From positions 1 through 7,152 of the forward strand of contig CAZHBJ010000166.1 of assembly GCA_964530445.1 (NCBI GenBank): a stretch of 7,152 bases of DNA. Reading direction: 5' to 3'. This document shows positions 1 to 6,969 of the stretch, in pieces (positions within the stretch are counted from its first letter, which is position 1; each line of letters starts with the position of its first letter). The notes below the pieces were generated by a model, which searched no databases, had not been told where the DNA came from, and saw nothing but the letters and a program-made list of their open reading frames with translations. The stretch is from FEN-1297 sp964530445. Lineage in GTDB: Bacteria > Bacteroidota > Ignavibacteria > Ignavibacteriales > Ignavibacteriaceae. Both the position numbers and the translations under genes were made by a program.

Positions 1-23
1 ATCTTATAAATAAAATCTATAAT

Positions 24-959
24 ATGAATTTACAGCAGTTAGAGTATTTAATAGCGGTCGATTCCCATCGTCATTTTGTAAAAGCGGCGGAAGCGTGCTG
101 CGTCTCACAACCCACCTTAAGTATGATGATTCAAAAACTTGAAGATGAACTGGGTATTAAAATATTCGATAGGAGTAAGCAGCCGGTAGTTCCAACAGAA
201 GCAGGAAAAGAAATTATTCAGCAGGCAAAAATAATTTTAAAAGAAGCTGGTGCATTAAAAGAAATTGCCAATTCATTAAAAGGGGAATTAAAAGGAGAGC
301 TGAGAATAGGGATAATTCCTACCGTAGCTCCATTCCTTTTACCGGTTTTCTTAAGACAATTTCTGAGAAAATACCCGGAAATAAAAGTAAAGATCTGGGA
401 GTTTACTACCGATGACATAATTGAGAAACTTGAAAAAAATATTATTGACGTGGGAATTCTTGCAACACCTCTTAATAACTCCTCAATATTGGAGCAGCCG
501 CTATATAAGGAGGAATTTTTTGTCTATGCTTCAAAAAATGAAACCGTGTTGAATAAAAAATACCTGCTTGCCGAAGATATTAATCTGAATCACCTGTGGC
601 TGTTGGAAGAAGGTCATTGTCTCCGTTCGCAGATTGTTAATTTGTGCGAATTGAAAAAGAAAGAGGTTACCAACAGCAATCTTGAATATGAAGCCGGCAG
701 TATTGATTCGCTAATTAAAATGGTCGATCAATATGAAGGGATAACGATTATTCCGGAATTAGCTGTTAAACATTTAAGTGCAAAACAAAAAAATAATGTC
801 AGGGAATTCAAAACGCCCGTACCAGTGCGTGAAATCAGTCTTGTTACATACCGGCATTTTGTAAAGACCAGGATGCTTGAGACTTTAAAACAGGAAATTA
901 TCGGCAATGTTTTTGAACATTTATCGCAGAAGAAAAAACAGAAAGTGATTGAGATATAA
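24..959 (+). CDS. oxyR: OxyR-type LysR-family hydrogen peroxide-sensing regulator
   Basis: This 311-residue cytoplasmic DNA-binding protein has the LysR family layout: an N-terminal winged helix-turn-helix (about residues 1-60, with AAEACCVSQPTLSMMIQKLE as the recognition region) and a periplasmic-binding-protein-like sensor domain (about 90-295). The sensor contains EEGHCLRSQIVNLC, matching the OxyR redox segment. C199 and C208 fall at the same residue numbers as the peroxidatic and resolving cysteines of E. coli OxyR. T100 in IPTVAPFLLP matches the peroxide-binding threonine. In the family, oxidation forms a C199-C208 disulfide that switches DNA binding and activates antioxidant genes. The length is normal for the family. 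No clear Shine-Dalgarno site precedes the ATG, but only 23 upstream bases are visible. It lies 188 bases before a reductase cluster on the same strand; no catalase or peroxiredoxin gene is visible. I am confident of OxyR type, less of its targets. Confidence 0.9.
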   Translation: MNLQQLEYLIAVDSHRHFVKAAEACCVSQPTLSMMIQKLEDELGIKIFDRSKQPVVPTEAGKEIIQQAKIILKEAGALKEIANSLKGELKGELRIGIIPTVAPFLLPVFLRQFLRKYPEIKVKIWEFTTDDIIEKLEKNIIDVGILATPLNNSSILEQPLYKEEFFVYASKNETVLNKKYLLAEDINLNHLWLLEEGHCLRSQIVNLCELKKKEVTNSNLEYEAGSIDSLIKMVDQYEGITIIPELAVKHLSAKQKNNVREFKTPVPVREISLVTYRHFVKTRMLETLKQEIIGNVFEHLSQKKKQKVIEI

Positions 960-1048
960 TTGAAAACCTTAACATCTGCACTAAACTTCATTCCTTTTGA
1001 ACCAGGATATCATCTATCAATTTAGGTGACCATCACAAGTAATAAATC

Positions 1049-1076
1049 GGCTACAACAATCATAGATTAGGCTACA
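1049..1076 (+). promoter_or_regulatory. Candidate operator: two GGCTACA direct repeats 21 bp apart
   Basis: GGCTACA occurs at 1049-1055 and again at 1070-1076, in the gap between oxyR and the NmrA-like gene. The 21-bp offset is two helical turns, so both copies face the same side of the DNA. Tandem direct half-sites about 21 bp apart are characteristic of AraC-family activators, and an AraC-family gene closes this cluster. LysR-family sites are usually inverted repeats, so OxyR is the weaker candidate. Function is inferred only; a 7-bp repeat can arise by chance. Confidence 0.35.
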
Positions 1077-1096
1077 CAGATAAATTGTTATGTATT

Positions 1097-1104
1097 TACT
1101 TTTG
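1097..1104 (+). promoter_or_regulatory. Possible Bacteroidota-type -7 element
   Basis: TACTTTTG fits the TAnnTTTG -7 consensus of Bacteroidota promoters. It lies 43 bases ahead of the NmrA-like start codon and downstream of the GGCTACA repeats, the arrangement expected for an activated promoter. I see no good -33 TTTG partner at the proper distance, which would fit an activator-dependent promoter but also weakens the call. Confidence 0.25.
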
Positions 1105-1134
1105 AATCGTAAGATTTGAAGTTTGTAAAAGAAG

Positions 1135-1140
1135 AAAGGA
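1135..1140 (+). promoter_or_regulatory. Ribosome binding site of the NmrA-like gene
   Basis: AAAGGA sits 7 bases before the ATG at 1148. It is the clearest Shine-Dalgarno site in the window and supports that start codon. Confidence 0.6.
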
Positions 1141-1147
1141 TATACTC

Positions 1148-2050
1148 ATGAAAATCGTAGTAACCGGTTCATTAGGACATATAAGCAAACCGCTGACGGA
1201 GGAATTAATACAAAAAGGTCATTCGGTTACGGTAATAAGTCATAATCCTGCAAAGCAAAAAGAGATTGAAGCTATAGGTGCTGCGGCAGCAATTGGTTCG
1301 ATGGATGATGTTAAATTTCTTACAAAAACTTTTTCAGGCGCCGATGCCGTCTACTGCATGATTTCGGCGGGCAATGCCTATTCAGATCCCTCTTTTGATT
1401 TGATGGCCTATACCTCGAGACTCGGCAATAACTATAAGCGGGCTATTCTTGAATCCGGAGTAAAGCGGGTGGTTTTTCTAAGCAGCATCGGAGCGCACTT
1501 GGATAAAGGAAACGGTCTCTTAGCGTTTTATTATACGGTTGAAAATAGTTTAAATTCATTGCCGGCAGATACAGAAATTACGTTTATGCGTCCGGTCGCT
1601 TTCTATTACAATTTATTGGGATTCATAAACACTATCAAAACTCAGGGCGTAATCGCAACAAATTACGGAGGCGATGACCCCAAACCATGGGTTGCTCCGG
1701 TTGATATAGCTTCTGCCGTTGCCGAGGAACTCGTAGACGGCAAGCCTTCAAGCAGAAAAATACACTATGTTGCAAGCGATGAAATCAGCTGCAATAACTT
1801 AACTAAACTACTGGGAGAAGCAATCGGTAAGCCCGATTTGAAATGGGTGGTAATTCCAGACGAACAACTGTTGAAAAGCATGGTAGCTGCGGGTATGAAT
1901 CCTAAAATTGCCGCCGGACTGGTCGAGATGAATGCAGCCGGCCAAAGCGGTGTTTTATATGAAGACTATTACAGAAATAAACCGGCGCTGGGCAAATATA
2001 AATTGAAAGATTATGCTAAGGAATTTGCACGCATTTTTCATAGTAATTAG
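1148..2050 (+). CDS. NmrA-like NAD(P)-binding oxidoreductase (atypical SDR)
   Basis: This 300-residue soluble protein has an N-terminal Rossmann dinucleotide-binding motif (TGSLGHI, residues 6-12), strand-helix alternation through GHSVTVISHN and GADAVYCMISAG, and the central GVKRVVFLSSIGAH segment (104-116) typical of the NmrA/atypical SDR group. ITFMRPVAFYYNLL (144-157) and PWVAPVDIASAVAEEL (180-195) are further hallmarks of the family. No classical YxxxK catalytic pair is evident. Relatives include NAD(P)H:quinone oxidoreductases, triphenylmethane reductases and purely NADP-sensing regulators, so the reaction cannot be fixed. The start is set by AAAGGA seven bases upstream. It is the first gene of the likely operon, with only 25 bases to the interrupted aldo/keto reductase. 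Sampled 60-base lines are about 42-57% G+C, richer than oxyR before it. Confidence 0.85.
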   Translation: MKIVVTGSLGHISKPLTEELIQKGHSVTVISHNPAKQKEIEAIGAAAAIGSMDDVKFLTKTFSGADAVYCMISAGNAYSDPSFDLMAYTSRLGNNYKRAILESGVKRVVFLSSIGAHLDKGNGLLAFYYTVENSLNSLPADTEITFMRPVAFYYNLLGFINTIKTQGVIATNYGGDDPKPWVAPVDIASAVAEELVDGKPSSRKIHYVASDEISCNNLTKLLGEAIGKPDLKWVVIPDEQLLKSMVAAGMNPKIAAGLVEMNAAGQSGVLYEDYYRNKPALGKYKLKDYAKEFARIFHSN

Positions 2051-2075
2051 AAACTTATTATAGGAATTAGAAAAG

Positions 2076-2999
2076 ATGAAAAAAGAATTAAATTCAAACT
2101 TCAATAAACCCGGTGGTGTTGCAATGCTGGCAGGACGCGAAGTAGCCCGCGTCGGATATGGTGCCATGCAGCTTCCGGGACCCCGCGTATGGGGACCGCC
2201 GCGCGATAGAAATACAGCCTTGAGCGTTTGACGTCGTGCCCTCGAACTGGGTGTTAATCATATTGATACGGCACAGTTCTACGGCAATGGTGTTTCAAAT
2301 GAACTGATTCACGCAGCTTTACATCCTTACCCGAAGGATCTGGTGCTGGTAAGCAAGGTCGGCGCTGAACGTGATGAACAGGGCGGGTGGATTCCTGCTC
2401 AAAATCCCGAAAAACTCCGTGCTGGCGTAGAAGCTAACCTTCGCAGCCTTGCTGTTGAACGGATAGATGTGGTCAATCTCCGCGTAATGGATGCAATGCA
2501 TGACGGCAATCCTGTCCCGGCCGAATATCTTGTGAACTTTAACGACCAATTGGCCGAGATGGTTAAACTCCGTGAGGAGGGTAAGATCGGCGGTATCGGA
2601 CTCAGCAACGTTTCGCTTGAGCAGCTTCGCGAAGCCTTGCCGGCCGGCATTGTCTGTGTTCAAAATGCTTACAGCGTTCTTGATCGCTCGGCAGAACCGC
2701 TTCTTGACTTATGCAAGGAACATGATATTGCCTGGGTGCCGTTCTTCCCGCTCGGTTCGGCATTCCCCGGAATAGCGAAGGTAACCGAAGCATCTGAAGT
2801 AATCAAGATCGCATCAAAGTTGAAAGCGACGCCGGCTCAAGTGGGTTTAGCCTGGCTGCTTGCTCATGCGCCGAATATTTTGTTAATCCCCGGTACTTCG
2901 AGTCTTGATCACCTGGATGAAAACGTTGCCTCTGGAAATGTGCATCTCGATTCAGAATCAATGGAGATCTTGAACAGACTGGCAGACAGTACTGGCTGA
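2076..2999 (+). pseudogene. Aldo/keto reductase interrupted by one in-frame TGA
   Basis: One frame from ATG 2076 to TGA 2997-2999 encodes a full-length aldo/keto reductase (308 codons including the interruption), broken only by TGA at codon 52 (2229-2231), where relatives usually have a leucine (context ALSV-stop-RRALELGVNHIDTAQFYG). The enzymes are NADPH-dependent carbonyl reductases with a TIM-barrel fold. Catalytic Asp (D64), Tyr (Y69, in DTAQFYG) and Lys (K94, in LVLVSKVG) are present. The position usually held by the fourth catalytic residue, His, is Arg (R136, in VVNLRVMD), as I recall for one subgroup. The C-terminal NADPH-binding segment LIPGTSSLDHLDEN is intact. The first usable in-frame start after the stop (GTG 2343) would lose D64 and Y69. 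AGGA ten bases before the ATG is a plausible ribosome site. Sampled lines are 55-67% G+C against 27-40% in oxyR and the following SDR, suggesting a different origin. A single-base nonsense mutation, sequencing error or UGA readthrough are all possible. Confidence 0.85.
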
Positions 3000-3065
3000 T
3001 GCAGATTTTTCTTTGTTGCCAGGTAATTTTAAAACACAAAATTTGAAATAAAAAAAAGAAGAATT

Positions 3066-3788
3066 ATGAAAACAGTATTAATAACGGGCGCAAACAAGGG
3101 CATCGGTTTTGAAACCGCAAAACAAATGGCGAAGTTGGGTTATTTTATTTATATGGGGAGCAGGGATAAAGCAAGAGGTCTAGACGCCGTAAAGAAGTTA
3201 AAAGATGAAGGTATCTCAAATGTCGAGCTTATTGAAATCGATGTTACCAATATCGATTCTATAAAAAGAGCAAGACAGGAATTGGAAAGCAAGATCGAGG
3301 CTTTGGATGTTTTAATAAATAATGCGGGCATCAGCGGTGGACCGTCTCAAAGGATATCAACAGTGGACATTGAAAATTTACGGAGAGTGTTTGAGACTAA
3401 TTTTTTCGGTGCCGTACAAACAACGCAGCAATTTATTAACCTATTAAAGAAATCAAAAAATCCGGTAATTGTTAATGTTTCAAGCGGTTTGGGTTCCTTG
3501 ACTTTTCAAAACAGCACCCAAAATCCTAATTACAAAATTTATGATGCTTATAGCTGTTCCAAAACAGCTTTAAATTCTTTCACTGTTATGCTGGCGAATG
3601 AACTTAAGGACGCAAATTTTAAAGTAAATAGTGTTTCGCCTGGTTATACTGCAACCGACCTGAATCATTTCAAAGGCACTCAGACAGTAGAGCAGGGAGC
3701 AAAGACAGTTGTACAATATGCAACTTTAGACGGCAGCGGTCCGACCGGGAAATTTTTCTACGAGGAAAAAGGTGAAATACCCTGGTAA
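3066..3788 (+). CDS. Classical short-chain dehydrogenase, carbonyl reductase-like
   Basis: This 240-residue soluble NAD(P)H-dependent oxidoreductase carries all classical SDR motifs: TGANKGIG (residues 7-14) for cofactor binding, DV at 59-60, NNAG (85-88), N112, catalytic S140 in NVSSGLG, and the Y162-SCS-K166 pair, followed by SPGYTATDLN (191-200). The KGIG form of the glycine motif and the C-terminal GEIPW resemble the carbonyl reductase / plant menthone-reductase-like group, which reduces aldehydes, ketones or quinones. The substrate cannot be read from the sequence. It follows the interrupted aldo/keto reductase by 66 bases and precedes the AraC-family gene by 77. The start is the first ATG in frame, preceded by a purine-rich AAGAAGAATT stretch that is at best a weak ribosome site. 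The gene is AT-rich, unlike the preceding reductase. No damage is seen. Confidence 0.9.
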   Translation: MKTVLITGANKGIGFETAKQMAKLGYFIYMGSRDKARGLDAVKKLKDEGISNVELIEIDVTNIDSIKRARQELESKIEALDVLINNAGISGGPSQRISTVDIENLRRVFETNFFGAVQTTQQFINLLKKSKNPVIVNVSSGLGSLTFQNSTQNPNYKIYDAYSCSKTALNSFTVMLANELKDANFKVNSVSPGYTATDLNHFKGTQTVEQGAKTVVQYATLDGSGPTGKFFYEEKGEIPW

Positions 3789-3865
3789 TCACAAAAATAA
3801 AACAACATAATGATTATTTTATACTGTTTTAATGATAGAAATCGATACTAAAAAATTATATAAGC

Positions 3866-4786
3866 ATGAATAGCAAACAACCTTACAGAATCAAAACGAT
3901 AAGCGAGTTCCATCAGTTTAGAGGATTACCCAAGCCGGAACATCCGCAGGTAAGTGTCTTAAATCTTGATAAAATAGATACTCCGCACACCGATGAGATT
4001 AAAACCTGGATATTGGATTTTTATTCCATTTCTTTGAAAAGATGTTTGAGCGCTAAATTTAAATACGGTCAGCAGGAATATGATTTTGATGAGGGAACTA
4101 TGTTCTTCATAGCTCCCAATCAGGTTTTTGGAATTGAATCAGATGGAGATAATAATTCTAAAAGATCGGGCTGGCTGCTCCTTATTCATCCGGATTTTTT
4201 GTGGAATACGCCCCTGGCAAAAAAAATAAAAAGATATGAGTATTTTGATTATTCGGTAAATGAAGCACTATTCCTTTCGGAGAAGGAAGAAAACACTATC
4301 ATCGGAATAATGCAGAATATTCAGAATGAATATCACTCAAACATCGATAAGTTCAGTCAGGATATTATTGTTTCGCAAATTGAAGTATTGCTCAATTATT
4401 CGGAAAGATTTTATCACCGCCAGTTTATAACCAGAAAAATTACGAACCATAAAGTTCTGGTTCGTCTGGAAGAGATTCTCTCGGAATATTTCAATCGTGA
4501 TGATATTACGGCTAAAGGTCTGCCTACTGTTCAATATATTGCCGATACATTAAACGTATCACCAAACTATTTAAGCGGACTTCTAAAAACATTAACAGGT
4601 CAGAGCACCCAGCAGCATATTCACAACAAACTGATTGAAAAAGCAAAAGAAAAATTATCCACCACGGAATTATCGGTAAGCGAAATCGCATATGAACTGG
4701 GCTTTGAGCATTCTCAATCGTTCAGTAAACTATTCAAAAACAAAACTAATCTTTCACCATTGGAATTCAGGCGGTCGTTTAATTAA
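3866..4786 (+). CDS. AraC-family transcriptional regulator
   Basis: This 306-residue cytoplasmic regulator has an N-terminal cupin-like ligand domain (about residues 30-130, with EGTMFFIAPNQVFGIE at 76-91) and a C-terminal AraC/XylS DNA-binding domain with two helix-turn-helix units. The first is at about 222-243 (QYIADTLNVSPNYLSGLLK), the second at about 270-292 (VSEIAYELGFEHSQSFSKLF), ending with the usual LSPLEFRR. The length is normal for the family. The effector is unknown. No Shine-Dalgarno-like sequence lies before the ATG. Its place at the end of a run of carbonyl-type reductases recalls E. coli YqhC, an AraC-type regulator of aldehyde reductase genes next to it, but that functional parallel is my inference. 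Its binding site may be the GGCTACA tandem repeat at 1049-1076. Confidence 0.9.
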   Translation: MNSKQPYRIKTISEFHQFRGLPKPEHPQVSVLNLDKIDTPHTDEIKTWILDFYSISLKRCLSAKFKYGQQEYDFDEGTMFFIAPNQVFGIESDGDNNSKRSGWLLLIHPDFLWNTPLAKKIKRYEYFDYSVNEALFLSEKEENTIIGIMQNIQNEYHSNIDKFSQDIIVSQIEVLLNYSERFYHRQFITRKITNHKVLVRLEEILSEYFNRDDITAKGLPTVQYIADTLNVSPNYLSGLLKTLTGQSTQQHIHNKLIEKAKEKLSTTELSVSEIAYELGFEHSQSFSKLFKNKTNLSPLEFRRSFN

Positions 4787-4840
4787 CTTTTTATTAGCTA
4801 AAAAAACATCTTATTCTAAATTAAAGACAACAACAAATGA

Positions 4841-5151
4841 CATAGCGCAAGGTTTTGTTCTTACAATACGAAGAAAAAATGGATGTTAATTTCTGCGATG
4901 ATTCTAAGCGCCGCTCCGGATTTAGGCAGGTTGTTTCAGTCGGGTCCGGACAATTGGAATTTATTTTAGCACTGGGCACATAATGCATGGTATTATTATC
5001 TTTTTCCTTTTAGGAATTTTACATAGCAGAAGATTTTTTGATTCACAAACGCTCCGGAGGATGGCAGTCCCGGGCAATTTATATTAAGATAACCACATGG
5101 ATAATTATGGGTATTTTTTATATGTGGATAATAAGAAAAGAAAAAACATGA
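4841..5151 (+). pseudogene. Decayed gene for a small membrane protein
   Basis: No intact gene covers this stretch, but conceptual translation gives a continuous protein-like sequence across two lesions. The frame through 4880 reads KKKWMLISAMILSAAPDLG, then RLFQSGPDNWNLF, a TAG at 4967-4969, then HWAHNAWYYYLFPFRNF. After about 5020 the frame shifts and continues YIAEDFLIHKRSGGWQSRA and a hydrophobic segment TTWIIMGIFYMWII, ending at TGA 5149-5151. Restoring one base near 5020 (for example a C giving HIAEDFLIH) joins the frames. The spaced PD, HWAH, AEDFLIH and GGW residues resemble small integral membrane proteins with a metal-hydrolase-like pattern (YdjM/DUF457 style), but this identity is tentative. 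The N-terminus cannot be recovered: the frame is closed by TGA at 4838-4840. It lies downstream of the AraC-family gene on the same strand. Confidence 0.6.
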
Positions 5152-5436
5152 GAATAAAAAGATAATTTATTTATTATATGTAATAACTAATTTTATATTA
5201 TACTGATGCACAAAAAAAATCTAATTTTACAGACAAAATCAAACTTAATTTTAGTAAACTCTTAACAAAATCACCAATTATCACCCCCTCTAAATTTTTT
5301 CCGTATTAATTCGATTATAAAAGCAGAGCTCCCGGGTTATTTTCTTTAAGAATTCGGAAGTTCAAAAAGATAGCTCCAATTAAGTAAGTGCATAATTGGA
5401 AATATCTATTAAAAAACAGAAGGTAACATACAATAG
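5152..5436. other. AT-rich intergenic spacer
   Basis: This 285-base stretch, between the decayed gene and the small unknown gene, has no plausible coding frame and no RNA gene I can recognise. It holds a short AT-only inverted repeat (TTATTA at 5171-5176 and TAATAA at 5181-5186), a possible weak terminator for the decayed gene, and near its end the TCCAATTA inverted repeat listed separately. Confidence 0.5.
5375..5400 (+). promoter_or_regulatory. Perfect 8-bp inverted repeat ahead of the small unknown gene
   Basis: TCCAATTA (5375-5382) and TAATTGGA (5393-5400) are exact reverse complements with a 10-base gap, ending 36 bases before the ATG at 5437. The 18-bp centre spacing suits a dimeric repressor or activator operator. 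The same bases could form a hairpin in the 5' leader. Function is inferred. Confidence 0.4.
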
Positions 5437-5733
5437 ATGAACGAAAGATTTTATATGGAAGAGCAAGCTGAAGTTCTGCAGAAATTTATAGATGTTCACA
5501 CATGGCTTTTACGCGTCGCTTTAAAGAACGATGGCCTTCATAAAAGCATAATTAAAAACGCAATAGATGCGGCTTCCGAACATTTTAATTTGCCGTATCA
5601 AGAAGTAAGCAGAACAATAAGCGGATCTAAAAACAGATATGATGATGATGAAATACCCATTATTGAATTTTATTATAATTTTATCCGGAACATGCACGTT
5701 TCTTCCGACAAGGAATTAGAATTTAAAGTATAA
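5437..5733 (+). CDS. Small protein of unknown function
   Basis: I do not recognise this 98-residue protein. It is rich in charged residues, has no signal peptide or membrane segment, and looks mostly helical in the first 60 residues (EEQAEVLQKFIDVHTWLLRV, then KSIIKNAIDAASEHFNL). An acidic patch DDDEIP follows at about 69-74, then an aromatic run EFYYNFI. AGAAGGT (5418-5424) could be its ribosome site, although the 12-base spacing to the ATG is long; M7 (5455) is an alternative start. It stands alone, preceded by an inverted repeat that may control it, and converges on ilvE. The regular amino-acid makeup and clean ribosome-site-to-stop structure support a real gene. It could be a small regulatory or adaptor protein, but nothing in the sequence shows this. 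Confidence 0.65.
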   Translation: MNERFYMEEQAEVLQKFIDVHTWLLRVALKNDGLHKSIIKNAIDAASEHFNLPYQEVSRTISGSKNRYDDDEIPIIEFYYNFIRNMHVSSDKELEFKV

Positions 5734-5734
5734 A

Positions 5735-5770
5735 AAGGCATTCCATAATTTGAAATTACAAAATGCCCTT
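5735..5770. terminator. Shared hairpin terminator between convergent genes
   Basis: AAGGCATT (5735-5742) pairs with AATGCCCTT (5762-5770) with one bulged C. The inner TAATTT/AAATTA bases extend the symmetry. It lies directly after the stop of the small gene and 42 bases beyond the end of ilvE on the opposite strand. The A-rich left flank gives a short U-run on the ilvE transcript, so it may end transcription from both sides. Confidence 0.55.
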
Positions 5771-5811
5771 ATAAAAACAGTGTTGGTTTATTTAATTAAA
5801 TCTAAGTTGAA

Positions 5812-6897
5812 TTAAACCTCAACCTCTTTTCGTTCAACATGGGTAAGCCAGTTATATTTATCTTCAGCCTGCCCGTAATGAATTGATGTAAGCATTTCGA
5901 ATAGCTTAAGATCCAATTCTCCTGTCTGACCGTTATTAAAAGTCATTTCAAAACCTTTATAATTCAGCCAGCCAACGGATGAAATTATTGCAGCAGTACC
6001 GGTACCGAAAACACCTATAACATTGTCTTTTTTATACTCCGATACGACTTCGTCAATACTTACAAGACGTTCGCTTACTTTTATATTCATATCATTTAAG
6101 ATTTGCAAAACAGAATCTCGTGTAACACCAGGAAGAATGCTTCCGTTTAGTTTAGGTGTAACTACTTCATCTTTAAACCTGATAAAGATATTCATAGTTC
6201 CAACTTCTTCAATATATTTTTGCTCTACACCATCTAGCCAAAGCACCTGTGTGAATCCTTTCTTCTTGGCTTCTTCCGCAGCAAGCAGGCTTGCAGCATA
6301 ATTTGCAGGTGTCTTACATTCGCCTAATCCTTTTCTCACCGCTCTAACATATTCATCCTGTACCAATATTTTAACCGGTTTAAAACCTTCCGGATAATAT
6401 GCACCGACGGGCGAAAGGATAATCATTAATTTGTATGTTTGAGAGGGTCTTACTCCAAGATACGGATCCGTTGCAAAAACAAACGGTCGTATATATAATG
6501 ATTCACCTTTCTTTGCCGGGATCCAATCTTTTTCAATATAAATTAATTCATTTAATGCATGAAGTAAAAATTGAGGATCTACTTCCGGAATACAAATTCT
6601 TCTAGCTGAGTTATTCAGCCTGGCTATGTGTTTCTCCGGTCTGAACATTACCACATTACCGGCATCTGTTTTAAAAGCCTTTAAGCCTTCAAATATTCCC
6701 TGGCCGTAATGCAGAAACATTGTACCGGGATGCATCGAAAGGTTCTCAAATTTTTTAATTGTAGGATTGTGCCATCCCTTATCCTGATTAAAATCCATTT
6801 CGAAAACATGATTAGTAAAAATTTTTCCGAAGCCTAAATTTTCAGGGATGTTGACAGGTTTTGTCTTTTCCGATAATTCATATTTTATTTTTTCCAT
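5812..6897 (-). CDS. ilvE: Branched-chain amino acid aminotransferase
   Basis: This 361-residue pyridoxal-phosphate enzyme of fold type IV transfers the amino group between glutamate and the keto acids of leucine, isoleucine and valine, the last step of their synthesis and first of their breakdown, in the cytoplasm. Seen motifs are HYGQGIFEGLKAF (63-75), RPEKHIARLNNSARR (86-100), YIRPFVFATDPYLGVRPS (135-152), the PLP-binding lysine K195 in GLGECKTPANYA, E231 in EVGTMNIFI, LNGSILPGVTRDS (250-262) and the phosphate-binding GTGTA (298-302). The lysine context and length match the longer, eukaryote-like BCAT group rather than the roughly 300-residue E. coli type. The ATG complement at 6895-6897 is the first start in frame; no strong Shine-Dalgarno site is seen. 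No other ilv or leu gene is in the window, so it appears to be a single-gene unit, with unusual hairpins 70-135 bases upstream. Confidence 0.95.
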   Translation of the reverse strand: MEKIKYELSEKTKPVNIPENLGFGKIFTNHVFEMDFNQDKGWHNPTIKKFENLSMHPGTMFLHYGQGIFEGLKAFKTDAGNVVMFRPEKHIARLNNSARRICIPEVDPQFLLHALNELIYIEKDWIPAKKGESLYIRPFVFATDPYLGVRPSQTYKLMIILSPVGAYYPEGFKPVKILVQDEYVRAVRKGLGECKTPANYAASLLAAEEAKKKGFTQVLWLDGVEQKYIEEVGTMNIFIRFKDEVVTPKLNGSILPGVTRDSVLQILNDMNIKVSERLVSIDEVVSEYKKDNVIGVFGTGTAAIISSVGWLNYKGFEMTFNNGQTGELDLKLFEMLTSIHYGQAEDKYNWLTHVERKEVEV

Positions 6898-6969
6898 AAT
6901 GCTACCAATTCCTATTTTGATGAAATTCTTTAATACATTTTACAAAAATTAATTGATTATTTAAAATAC

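Noticed and set aside
1062..1075. ATAG-N6-CTAC resembling half of an OxyR site
   Set aside because: The OxyR consensus needs ATAG-N7-CTAT repeated with regular spacing; here the gap and last base are wrong and the flanking half-sites are missing.
2229..2231. Selenocysteine or reassigned TGA codon in the aldo/keto reductase
   Set aside because: The site is not catalytic and family members have an ordinary residue there; no obvious stem-loop of SECIS type follows, and the gene itself ends with TGA.
2319..2663. Long minus-strand open frames across the aldo/keto reductase
   Set aside because: They are antisense shadows of a GC-richer gene whose plus-strand frame carries clear family motifs.
4788..4808. 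TTTTTATTAGCTAAAAAAA symmetry after the AraC-family gene as a terminator
   Set aside because: It pairs only through A-T bases around a TTAGCTAA core, too weak to call with confidence.
4692..4889. 65-codon plus-strand frame overlapping the end of the AraC-family gene
   Set aside because: Most of it is an out-of-frame reading of the helix-turn-helix region; its tail has no recognisable protein character.
6023..6301. Plus-strand 92-codon frame inside ilvE
   Set aside because: Antisense to the strongly conserved ilvE core, with no ribosome site or family features.
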